Shown here in pieces: positions 55,701-64,000 of a DNA stretch of 64,000 nt (the stretch's first letter is position 1; each line of letters starts with the position of its first letter). This stretch comes from Luidia sarsii (lineage: Eukaryota > Echinodermata > Asteroidea > Paxillosida > Luidiidae). The notes beneath the pieces were generated by a model that saw only the letters and a program-made list of their open reading frames with translations, made no database searches and was not told the DNA's origin. Both the position numbers and the translations under genes were made by a program. Location: assembly GCA_949987565.1 (NCBI GenBank), contig OX465104.1, positions 3,753,801 through 3,817,800 of the forward strand. Reading direction: 5' to 3'.

Positions 55701-57384
55701 AATACCAAACACAAAGTGACTTTCTCGAAATTTCATTTAGATCTCGCTGTATTTTCAAACGGTGGCAGCGCCACCAACGGCACAGTTCTGACAGTGTCAC
55801 AGAAGTTCCACACAGGCCGTGTCCGAAACGGGCTTCCAGAGCTATGGCTAGGGCTATTAATTGTCTTCGCATCTCCGTGTGCGGTATTTCCAATAGGGAG
55901 AAGACCTAGACGTAGCTCTAGACGCCCGTTTCGGACACGGCTTATTCTGTGCATTTGAGACTTTTGAGGTAAACGGTCACAACAATATCACGTGTCCACC
56001 AATCAGAGGGTGATGTTTATGTGTTATGTTTGATAAGGTGTGTTCGATTACCTTCTCTTGGTAAACCCGCGTTACCTCCAATCGATCCTTCTACCACGAT
56101 ATGGGTATACTGGGTATAGACCTTTCTTTTGCCACGTCACAGTCACGTGACAAAACACATCCGACATTTTTGGTTGGCATGCAGTGGCACGAACTTTGTA
56201 CACAACCATGATACAAAATACCGGAACTTCCCCCTTTTCCGTTTCCTTGAATCCGAGGCCCATAGGCCTACTGTACAAATTAGCGTCTTGTTCCGTTCTG
56301 AAAATTTAACCATCGGTTTGTCGTTGTATCTTTCTCTTGACACTCTGTGTAGTTGGTTTGCATACTAAGAGGTTGTCAAATTTGTGACCTTTGAAACTGG
56401 AACATCTTCGGTAATTTGATCAATATTAGAAAGAACCGGGTGTATCCTACCGTACGTAGTTAGGATAATCTGGAAATCTTGCCAACCAAAGAGTGCGCAT
56501 GCGTGGGTTTCTGGTCAATGTTTGTAAACAAAAGAAAGGTCTATAGGTTAGGGTTGTAGCGTAGGAGTGATTTGGGGATACGCCATCATGGAAGTTAATC
56601 GAACACACCTCTATCTGTAGGTTTATCGCACGTGCAGTTGATGCAAGGTAACCTCTCGTCCCTTTGTCTCCCACCCAGCTACCACCGCATCTACACGCCC
56701 GCCGCCAAAGTGGCCGCCATGATCGTGGGCGTGTGGGTGGGCTGCTTCCTGCTGGACCTGCCGGCCCTGCTGGGCTGGGGCGCCCACTCGTACGACCCCA
56801 AGGTCATGTTCTGCACCTTCGACTACACGGCCTCCCTCAGCTACACCCTGTTCCTGGTGGGCGTGGGCGTGGGCTGCCCCATCCTCCTGGTCAGCTACTG
56901 CTACGTGCGCATCCTGCTCTTCGTGCGGGCCAGCCGGCGGACCCTGCGCCGACTCAGCCGGGGCAGCGCCGGCAACTGCATGATGAGCGTGGGCCGCGGC
57001 AAGGGAGGCATCAAGGCCCGGGACCTGACCCTCCTGCGCACCGTGGTCATCCTCTGGGTGGTCTTCATCATCATGTGGGCGCCCTACACCGTCTACGTCC
57101 TCTTCGACACGGAGAACACCTGGAACCGGACCCTGTTCGTGGTCTTCGTCAACCTCTGCCACGCCAACAGCAGCATCAACTGCGTCATCTACGCCGCCAC
57201 CAACCCGACGTTTCGCAGGGGCTACGTGGTCTTCGTCCGCCGGCTGCTCTGCCTCAAGAAGCCGGCCGTGGCCGAGAAGAAGCACTTCAACTCCCGCAAC
57301 GTCTCCCACCAGTGCCCCTGCGATATTCGCCAGTACTCGTACACCTCCAACATTCTCACCACCAGAGACAAGATTCTCCACTGA
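40981..57384 (+). CDS. Class A GPCR, NRY-motif melatonin/Tre1-moody-like receptor (two exons, 405 aa)
   Basis: CDS 40981-41492 joined to 56679-57384; 1218 nt including stop. The phase 2 junction creates D171. It is a seven-helix plasma-membrane receptor: TM1 ~64-90 with GN at 79-80, TM2 ~98-120 with LACAD (D108), TM3 ~136-160 ending NRY 161-163 instead of DRY, TM4 with W190, TM5 ~224-252 with P238, TM6 ~288-313 with MWAP (P306), TM7 ~322-344 with NCVIY 338-342 instead of NPxxY. C137 and C216 are placed for the TM3-ECL2 disulfide. N320 sits in an N-R-T sequon in ECL3. The helix-8 region has FRRGY and the tail has cysteines suitable for palmitoylation. NRYVCICH after TM3 is shared by melatonin receptors and by the Tre1/moody/GPR84 group. 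The ligand cannot be told. The exons are strikingly GC-rich against an AT-rich intron. Confidence 0.95.
41509..41691. mobile_element. 183-bp MITE, copy 2 (16 bp inside the GPCR intron)
   Basis: Same ends as 19221-19403. Flanks TTTGATTAA (41500-41508) and TTTTATTAA (41692-41700) match at 8 of 9. Confidence 0.9.
41810..42790 (-). repeat. Amplified F1 array in the GPCR intron
   Basis: At least six reverse-oriented F1 tail/head units (TTGCAAACTGCTTACTGACT, AGTGGGCCTGACGTTTCG) in tandem, alternating with a spacer CCGCATAACTGCTACCCCAC / AGATAGTAAGACCTTCTC. Inner period ~116 bp, outer ~360 bp. Units share CCTGGCAGG where other copies have CCTAGCAGG. Confidence 0.8.
42800..43500. other. Unassigned intron DNA
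   Basis: A minus-strand frame at 43390-43052 has no recognised homology. Nothing else seen. Confidence 0.35.
43505..43660 (+). mobile_element. F1 element, diverged copy
   Basis: GAGGGCTCGACGTTTCGATC head (CTCGACG as in F2), then GAAACGTCAGGCCCTCC and F1 tail TTAGTCAGTAAGCAGTTTGC. Intermediate between F1 and F2 in the arm. Confidence 0.65.
44100..44140 (+). repeat. T-run followed directly by G-run
   Basis: About 25 T then 11 G. Similar T/G junction at 32890-32930 and G-run at 44571-44582. Nearby 44160-44500 is GC-rich and unassigned. Confidence 0.8.
45293..45545. mobile_element. GTGACCCGGCACAGC family, partial copy
   Basis: TGTGACCCGGCACAGCATAA start, shares AGAGTATACCATTAGCTTTC with the 53337 copy; right end lost. 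Confidence 0.65.
46055..46935 (+). repeat. (TC)n-rich tract with CTTCATCTCTCTC period
   Basis: Pyrimidine tract of ~880 bp: CTCTCTCC blocks punctuated by CTTCATC, with an internal ~120-bp duplicate. All three plus frames are open (Ser/Leu/Pro); not coding. Confidence 0.95.
47325..47490. mobile_element. TTGCGTAAC element
   Basis: CCGATTTCACGAAACTTC at left, TTGAAATCAACTGC at right; internal TTGCGTACGCAACATTTTG repeats. Related to the nested element at 23750. Confidence 0.55.
47655..48235. repeat. (AAGC)n / (AAAC)n tetranucleotide tract
   Basis: ~580 bp of AAGC with AAAC, GAGC and TAGC interruptions. 4-bp period keeps frames open on both strands; not coding. Confidence 0.97.
48240..49665. other. 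Unassigned intron DNA
   Basis: CA-repeat at 48670 and C-run plus CACACA at 49008-49032. Short inverted words GGGGTACCAACAATG / CCATTGTTCC at 48920-48990. No exon recognised. Confidence 0.4.
49670..49915 (+). repeat. (TC)n microsatellite
   Basis: CTCTCTCC tract with a nearly pure (TC)n run at 49815-49862. Confidence 0.95.
50628..50885 (+). mobile_element. SINE copy 5
   Basis: ATACGGCAGTTAATGATTGA start, AAAGACTAGTTGACTATT, tRNA-like body with GGGTTCAAGACCC B box, tail CAGGCAGTTTTTCCTC. The A-box region is degraded. Confidence 0.75.
51835..52140 (+). repeat. (CTGGCT)n hexamer tract 1
   Basis: GGCTCTGGCTCTGG hexamers with CCTGGC and TTTGGC variants, ~300 bp. Encodes (SG)n or (AL)n in open frames on the plus strand; not coding. 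Confidence 0.95.
52140..52305. mobile_element. Small inverted repeat between the hexamer tracts
   Basis: GGAGGGTTAGGGGCAATTGTC at left and ATAATTGCCCCTAACCCTCC at right; TCATCAATTATCATCAATGG versus CCCCATTTATGA also partly pair. Confidence 0.6.
52305..52745 (+). repeat. (CTGGCT)n hexamer tract 2
   Basis: GGCTCTGGCTCAGG hexamers, ~440 bp, purer than tract 1. Both plus frames give Gly-Ser or Ala-Leu dipeptide strings. Confidence 0.95.
53337..53790. mobile_element. GTGACCCGGCACAGC family, full copy
   Basis: TATA|TGTGACCCGGCACAGC ... GCTGTGCCGGGTCACA|TATT. ~450 bp; internal words match the 28972 copy in reverse. Flanking TA on both sides. Confidence 0.8.
54230..54770 (+). repeat. 21-bp minisatellite
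   Basis: TTTGTCATTTGTTTTCCTTTA repeated ~22 times, degraded at the left. 21 is a multiple of three, so frames stay open; not coding. Confidence 0.95.
54775..56670. other. Intron DNA before GPCR exon 2
   Basis: Contains the GTGTCCGAAACGGGC element at 55812-55943. 56050-56640 carries inverted words around GTGTGTTCGATTACCT / GTTAATCGAACACACC (56040 and 56595), probably another ~560-bp inverted-repeat element ending ~40 bp before exon 2. No further exon recognised. Confidence 0.45.
55812..55943. mobile_element. GTGTCCGAAACGGGC element, copy 3
   Basis: GGCCGTGTCCGAAACGGGCT ... GCCCGTTTCGGACACGGC, ~130 bp, with TCTTCGCATCTCCGTGTG inside. Confidence 0.8.
56679..57384 (+). CDS. GPCR exon 2 (ICL2 to C-terminus)
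   Basis: Acceptor CTCCCACCCAG|. It encodes YHRIYTP of ICL2, then TM4-TM7 and a ~50-residue C-tail ending DKILH, stop at 57382-57384. ICL3 is basic ([12 protein letters not shown]). The ECL2 stretch [16 protein letters not shown] resembles Tre1/moody-type receptors. Confidence 0.94.
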
Positions 57385-58480
57385 AGGTCGACCTGCCTTC
57401 ACTTACTCCCCCCCCCCCTCCTCACCCCCTGACTGACAGACGTCATCGTTTTCCAACGAACCGGCCGAAACTCTACCCATCACGCTGTGTCAACCGAGAA
57501 GATGGCCACCGAGTGACGCCAGGGAGAGCTGCGGTCCCTCTCTATCGGTCTCCATGCGTGCGTGGGATGGCATAGATTGAGTCGACATCCCCGTCTTTTC
57601 CCGTTACTCCGAGTAAATACCATGCACTCAAGCTCTGCTTTATCGTAGCTGTTTATTGTATTTCCCGGTGCAGTGCACCTTTTTTTCAACCAGGTAGATA
57701 CGCAGAACCAAAAAGAAATCCATTTGCCTGTGGGGGAGTTGGAATCTTCTTAAAGGCCCAATACAACATCGGGAAGATCGGAAAACATCGATGTCCACAG
57801 ATTTCCTTCTCATTTCCACAGTGTGTTTAGATGGTCGTGATAGAATCCTCATGTTGAAATCTTATGGTCTGGGATGCTGTACTTACACTACAGAACGGTG
57901 CGAAAACCGTGACGTGTTTTGTTGTTGTTGACTTTTGTCTACTTTCTCAGATTACCATTAAATTGGGCTAAAACCTCCGCAGTATTGGAATGTTTTATGG
58001 TTTAACACAGAAACTGTGGCAATCTTTGGACCTTTACCAATGCTGTTCGGGGTCTTTAAAGAAGTTTCCCGTGTCCGGTGCGGCAATGGGTCATCAGGGA
58101 GATCCTCTCCGCTGTCCGTGTGATTTCAACTGATCGCCGTTGGAGGACATGCACCATCTCGACTTGATAACACGAACGAGCGACACCCGCGTATATAGCC
58201 TGTAATATACACGCGCGAGTCGGGGGTAGGGGGCTTATACGTGTAATGTGCCGAGTTGTTAATACCGGTGTCACGGTCTCATCTTTCCCCCGTGCTCGGA
58301 TTTCCAAAACGCGGCCGAACGTACTGAACGTATGCGCAGTAATGCCCCGTATATGCTCACTTAAGAGCCGTGCTGAGTTCTTACATAAGTAAAGGTCAAT
58401 AAATTTGCATACACACGCATGGGTCATATACTGCGGTCGAGCAGGGTACGGTCGTGCGCACCCTCGTACAGAACACTATA
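57385..58480. other. GPCR 3' region with a MITE A copy
   Basis: MITE A at 57752-58060. The first AATAAA on the plus strand downstream is at 58398; no nearer polyadenylation signal is seen. C-run at 57409-57418. No other gene. Confidence 0.45.
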
Positions 58481-60670
58481 CACTGTACTTGTACATGTAC
58501 ATTTACGCTGTAGCTTTTTATTTTTGGCGCTCCCTTTACGTACCACAACAAAGCTCAACCATGGCTCAACCGCTGACTACCAGTACCAGCGTGCGACATA
58601 CGAACAGTGTACATGTACAGTACATGTACATACTGTACAATGTACATGGGCGTACGTGTACGTGCACATCACATGCACCCGTACGTGTGTGTACGACTGG
58701 AGAGATCAGCACGCCGGATAATCAAGCACGTTGCTGTAACGTGCTCAGTTATCCGGTGCGCTCTTCCGGAAATCCGAGCACGGGGGAAAGATGAGACCGT
58801 GACACCGGTACGGCGACGCGTTTCCAGGCAGCGCCGCGGCATCTTGGGGGGCCCCCGGATTGTGTGCATGTGATGACGGCTTCTCCCGATGGACTCGAAC
58901 GCGAGCGGTCGGCGGTTGAGGGGAGGGGAGGGGAGGGAGAGGTGGGAGGGATGACTGTGAAGTTGACACGGTCCGCAAACAAAACACCCAGTTCGCTCGG
59001 GGCGAGATCGTGATCAATTGGAAGTCGAGACCGTGCTCCGGAACGCTCTGACGCAACTGGAGTCCGCGTTGGTGTTATAATATATTTGTCTTGCTTCTAA
59101 AAAAAAAAAATGGATGTCAGCTGGACTTGATGAGCTGATGGATTGGACGGAACACTCCGGAGAGGAATGTTCACAGCAGGAGAACAAAGCTGTACGGAGA
59201 GCTGGTCTCTCTAGATAAATGAAGGGGAAGAGAATATTTAGAATTTGATGGAGGCTCACTCCTGTATACGCTACTCAAATGTTGCAAACTGCTCACTGAT
59301 TAAAGAGCAAATTAAACGGTTTTCGACAAATGGGTTTTGCGATTGCATAATGTATTTATGTATCTAAACGACACCTTCATAACATAAACACGTAACTAAT
59401 AACCTGAAAATGGCAACGTGGTTTGGAGGTAGGCCTACATTTTTGGGTTTTTGTAGACATGTATAAACATAAACAACTCATAAAAAACATTTGTGGCCAA
59501 ATTTAAGATTTCTTAAAATCTGCTTTTTAAATGAGATCGTTTCCATCCAAGTGAAAGCTTTCGTAAAGGTCCTGCTAGGATTTTAACTTTAGGCCTTCAG
59601 GATTTCTAATAGGAGAAGTTAGAAGGATCGGAATGGGTCGTATACATTATAGCATTTGGCTGGCGCCCAATATTAAACCCTTCGAGAAGGGACCCCGTGT
59701 GCAGCGACACACACAATTTCCATAAACTGACCTCCTGACCCCTGCACTTTACAAGTAGGTCCGTACCACGTAGTTCAGAGGGGGGTTACTTCCTCGGTCC
59801 CTCGTGGACGCAATAGTCAGGCGATGTCACCCACCCCTGTTGCCTGCCATTGGTTTGTGCACATTCCTTATCTACCCTACGAAATGGGTTCTGCTATCTT
59901 AAACTAAACCTACTAAAACCTGGATGGGTTCCAGCTACCCAAATGTTTTTACAATTCAACAAGCTGCCTTATCTTTCAGACAAAAATACAGACCACTTGT
60001 TAACGAAGTTATACTACTTGTAAACAATTACAAAAATACCATTAATTTGTCTACACACAGGGTCCCGGCTGCTGACAGTGAACAAAATATGTCTCTTCTG
60101 AGAGGGTTAAAGCACTACTATGCTCAATATGACTTATACGTGGTTTCACTCTCAACTTCCGTCCCTTGATTCAGCCGCTCAAAATTTCCTGTTTTTAAAT
60201 TTCGACTTTTGCTCGTTATTTTTTTCATTAAACAACCACCAACCCACCCCTAATTCCGATTTGAAAAAAAAGTGTTTTTTTCTCTCTAGCAAATTGTACA
60301 TGCATTTGATATAAATTCAGATATATATACAGAATCTGCTGAAGTGCAACACAGCAGGCCTTTGACAAGATGATGTCTGATATTGAAGTATTGATTATGC
60401 ACGGTGAAAGATACTAAGTCTATGTACTTTAGTGGCAGCGTGATGAAGATAATGGTTTCCCCCTTTCTGCACTATCTTGCATATTTCTGGTGCTTCATCA
60501 GGTATGCTGTCCGGATTTCAATACGAAAAGTGAATTTCGATTTTCATTGGGTTTATTTCCTTGACCCACCCACCCGCCCCATTTTGATTTTTTTTTTCTC
60601 GTAATTTAAGAACATTGATAATTTTGAGTGGTCCCTATCAAGAGTTCCATGCACCCAATAGACATCATAT
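58480..60670. other. Unassigned DNA
   Basis: ACATGT patch 58480-58700; inverted word pair GTGCTCGGATTTCC (58293) and GGAAATCCGAGCACGGGG (58770) bracket ~480 bp that may be another inverted-repeat element. F1-like fragments at 59280 and 59560-59610. No gene. Confidence 0.4.
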
Positions 60671-60679
60671 ACATCAATA

Positions 60680-61095
60680 GAGCTCTAAAAATAAACTAGA
60701 GTGCGCACTCATCGCGTGGCGCGTGCCGACAAGGGGACTGCGACGCCATAACCAAAGAGGTGCAAATGCATGGATCTCTATGGGGAAAACCACGGCAAAC
60801 TAATCCCAATTTTTACAAAAGAAAGTAGGACATTAAAATTCGCCAATCCCTTGATGTATTGATGGCCTTTCCTTTCATTACTAAAAACTATTTCTTTAGC
60901 ATTTTAGTTTCCGCATTCACAACCTTTCGGCTATACCTTTCCCCATTCATATTACGCGCGATTGCTACTGACATCCGGGCACTTCGAGCTGAAGTTGCCC
61001 TCTTTGGTAATGGCGGATGCGCGTCCACGTTGGCACACGTTGGTACCGCGCGTTGATAGGGGAGTGCGCACTCTAGTTTATTTATAGAGCTCTAC
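60680..61095. mobile_element. CTCTATAAATAAACT element, copy 2
   Basis: Opposite orientation to 33660-34050; ends AGAGCTCTAAAAATAAACTA and TAGTTTATTTATAGAGCTCT. Confidence 0.75.
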
Positions 61096-61484
61096 GTATA
61101 CAACCAACAATGAGTGAAGTAAGCCCCGTGAGAATGGTTTTAATTCCCAAGAAATAGCGACGTCCTAATTTTGAGTTTAGTTTTGTCTCTATTCTCTAGA
61201 AATGTCACTGTATTAATCAGCACGTATAGCCATTAGAGTTTTTCTGTGTCAATCCGTGTGATATACTCGTTTTTTTGTTTTATAATCATACAGAACTGAT
61301 CATACAGTCTAATCTATATAGGTTCGAAGGTGTATCGTCGATATTTTCGGCTATTAAAGTAATGCTCGCCTGTGTCAGAGTTGTAGATTGGTCTTTGGTC
61401 GTCCAGTTTAATTCAATGTCGCTCTGTGTCGCTGCCTATTGCCTTGTTACATACATTGATACTCCATTCCCTTCTTAAATCCCA

Positions 61485-64000
61485 TCCTTACTGCTTTCCT
61501 TTTTCTTTGATCTCACCCTGGTCTGTCTACCAGCTTTCCTCCTTTGATCCCTTCCCTACTGCTTGCCCTTCCCTTTGATCTCACCCTGGTCTGTCTACCA
61601 GCTGTCCTCCTTTGAACCCTTCCCTACTGCTTGCCCTTCCCTTTGATCGCACCCTGGTCTGTCTACCAGTTTTCCTCCTTTGATCCCCTCCCTACTGCTT
61701 GCCCTTCCCTTTGATCTCACCCTGGTCTGTCTACCAGCTTCCCTCCTTCGATCCCTTCCCTACTGCTTGCCCTTTCCTTTGATCTCACCCTGGTCTGTCT
61801 ACCAGCTTTCCTCCTTTGATCCCTTCCCTACTGCTTGCCCTTCCATTTGATCGCACCCTGGTCTGTCTACCAGCTTTCCTCCTCTGATCCCTTCCCTACT
61901 GATTGCCCTTCCCTTTGATCGCACCCTGGTCTGTCTACCAGCTTTCCTCCTTCGATCCCTTCCCTACTGCTTGCCCTTTCCTTTGATCTCACCCTGGTCT
62001 GTCTACCAGTTTTCCTCCTTTGATCCCTTCCCTACTGCTTGCCCTTCCCTTTGATCGCACCCCGGTCTGTCTACCAGTTTTCCTCCTTTGATCCCCTCCC
62101 TACTGCTTGCCCTTCCCTTTGATCTCACCCTGGTCTGTCTACCAGCTGTCCTCCTTTGAACCCTTCCCTACTGCTTGCCCTTCCCTTTGATCTCACCCTG
62201 GTCTGTCTACCAGCTTTCCTCCTCTGATCCCTTCCCTACTGATTGCCCTTCCCTTTGATCGCACCCTGGTCTGTCTACCAGCTTTCCTCCTTCGATCCCT
62301 TCCCTACTCCTTGCCCTTTCCTTTGATCTCACCCTGGTCTGTCTACCAGTTTTCCTCCTTTGATCCCTTCCCTACTGCTTGCCCTTCCCTTTGATCGCAC
62401 CCTGGTCTGTCTACCAGTTTTCCTCCTTTGATCCCCTCCCTACTGCTTGCCCTTCCCTTTGATCTCACACTGGTCTGTCTACCAGCTTCCCTCCTTCGAT
62501 CCCTTCCCTACTGCTTGCCCTTTCCTTTGATCTCACCCTGGTCTGTCTACCAGCTTTCCTCCTTTGATCCCTTCCCTACTGCTTGCCCTTCCATTTGATC
62601 GCACCCTGGTCTGTCTACCAGCTTTCCTCCTCTGATCCCTTCCCTACTGATTGCCCTTCCCTTTGATCGCACCCTGGTCTGTCTACCAGCTTTCCTCCTT
62701 CGATCCCTTCCCTACTGCTTGCCCTTTCCTTTGATCTCACCCGGGTCTGTCTACCAGCTTTCCTCCTCTGATCCCTTCCCTACTGCTTGCCCTTCCCTTT
62801 GATCTCACCCTGGTCTGTCTACCAGCTTTCCTCCTCTGATCCCTTCCCTACTGATTGCCCTTCCCTTTGATCGCACCCTGGTCTGTCTACCAGCTTTCCT
62901 CCTTCGATCCCTTCCCTACTGCTTGCCCTTTCCTTTGATCTCACCCTGGTCTGTCTACCAGTTTTCCTCCTTTGATCCCTTCCCTACTGCTTGCCCTTCC
63001 CTTTGATCGCACCCTGGTCTGTCTACCAGTTTTCCTCCTTTGATCCCCTCCCTACTGCTTGCCCTTCCCTTTGATCTCACCCTGGTCTGTCTACCAGCTT
63101 CCCTCCTTCGATCCCTTCCCTACTGCTTGCCCTTTCCTTTGATCTCACCCTGGTCTGTCTACCAGCTTTCCTCCTTTTATCCCTTCCCTACTGCTTGCCC
63201 TTCCATTTGATCGCACCCTGGTCTGTCTACCAGCTTTCCTCCTCTGATCCCTTCCCTACTGATTGCCCTTCCCTTTGATCGCACCCTGGTCTGTCTACCA
63301 GCTTTCCTCCTTCGATCCCTTCCCTACTGCTTGCCCTTTCCTTTGATCTCACCCGGGTCTGTCTACCAGCTTTCCTCCTCTGATCCCTTCCCTACTGCTT
63401 GCCCTTCCCTTTGATCTCACCCTGGATTGTCTACCAGCTTTCCTCCTTTGATCCATCCCCTACTTCTTGCCCTTCCCTTTGATCGCACCCTGGTCTGTCT
63501 ACCAGCTTTCCTCCTTCGATCCCTTCCCTACTGCTTGCCCTTCCCTTTGATCTCACCTTGGTCTGTCTACCAGCTTTCCTCCTCTGATCCCTTCCCTACT
63601 GATTGCCCTTCCCTTTGATCGCACCCTGGTCTGTCTACCAGCTTTCCTCCTTCGATCCCTTCCCTACTGCTTGCCCTTTCCTTTGATCTCACCCGGGTCT
63701 GTCTACCAGCTTTCCTCCTCTGATCCCTTCCCTACTGCTTGCCCTTCCCTTTGATCTCACCCTGGATTGTCTACCAGCTTTCCTCCTTTGATCCATCCCC
63801 TACTTCTTGCCCTTCCCTTTGATCGCACCCTGGTCTGTCTACCAGCTTTCCTCCTTCGATCACTTCCCTACTGCTTGCCCTTCCCTTTGATCTCACCTTG
63901 GTCTGTCTACCAGCTTTCCTCCTCTGATCCCTTCCCTACTGATTGCCCTTCCCTTTGATCGCACCCTGGTCTGTCTACCAGCTTTCCTCCTTCGATCCCT
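61485..64000 (+). repeat. 68-bp satellite array, right locus (runs off the window)
   Basis: ~37 units of the same 68-bp repeat as 5755-7585, more uniform, with variants GATCGCACCC, CTTCGATCCC, CTCTGATCCC. Diagnostic CCATTTGATCGC recurs at 61841, 62589 and 63201 (11 and 9 units apart), and 63427-63618 is repeated at 63767 (340 bp, 5 units), showing higher-order repeats. Confidence 0.96.

Larger units (their letters stand above)
41493..56678 (+). other. GPCR intron 1 (15.2 kb, phase 2)
   Basis: GTGAGT donor, CCCACCCAG acceptor. No coding segment is recognised inside. It holds a 183-bp element, an F1 array, four long simple-repeat tracts, hexamer repeats and a 21-bp minisatellite (listed separately). 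Confidence 0.85.

Noticed and set aside
56623..57575. Long frames overlapping GPCR exon 2 in other frames (minus strand 259 codons, plus strand 303 codons)
   Set aside because: Shadow frames caused by high GC; only the plus frame with seven helices and GPCR motifs is real.
61485..64000. CRISPR-like array
   Set aside because: 68-bp units are contiguous with no unique spacers and the genome is animal; it is a satellite.

Overview
This window is animal nuclear DNA. The evidence is two spliced genes with GT-AG introns, introns from 0.35 to 15 kb, 98% or more non-coding sequence, and many short interspersed and foldback repeats. The repeat flavour (ACATGT-rich cryptic simplicity, TAGGCCTA-rich flanks, a CGAAACGTC foldback family, a tRNA-derived SINE) together with a melatonin/Tre1-type receptor suggests an invertebrate deuterostome, most likely an echinoderm or relative. 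The species assignment is inference only.

Layout. Bases 1-10,600 hold no recognisable gene: ACATGT-rich DNA, a ~50 bp minisatellite (4.66-5.22 kb), a 68-bp satellite array (5.75-7.58 kb) and dispersed elements. Bases 10,664-19,789 (+) contain a complete nine-exon NUBP2 (Cfd1) gene encoding 274 aa, the P-loop scaffold ATPase of cytosolic iron-sulfur cluster assembly. Its introns carry a 597-bp foldback element, a 15-bp minisatellite of about 40 copies, and several SINE and foldback insertions.

Bases 19,800-40,400 are intergenic and form a graveyard of non-autonomous elements, many nested in or abutting one another. They include TTAA-flanked families, a 183-bp element with 9-bp target duplications, foldbacks that contain minisatellites, and an interstitial telomere-like tract.

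Bases 40,981-57,384 (+) contain a two-exon class A GPCR (405 aa) with NRY in place of DRY and NCVIY in place of NPxxY. Its 15.2-kb intron is filled with microsatellites and element arrays. Bases 57,400-61,480 hold no recognised gene. The window ends inside a second large array (61,485-64,000) of the same 68-bp satellite seen at 5.75 kb, in the same orientation.

The two genes have no evident functional link. The most interesting material is in the repeats. One family has arms carrying a hammerhead-ribozyme-like core (CTGANGA, variable stem, GAAAC). A related family has a fixed 3' tail, a variable foldback head and 7-14 bp target-site duplications, and has repeatedly landed in the SINE tail. 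NUBP2 intron 3 is bounded by a 13-bp direct repeat.
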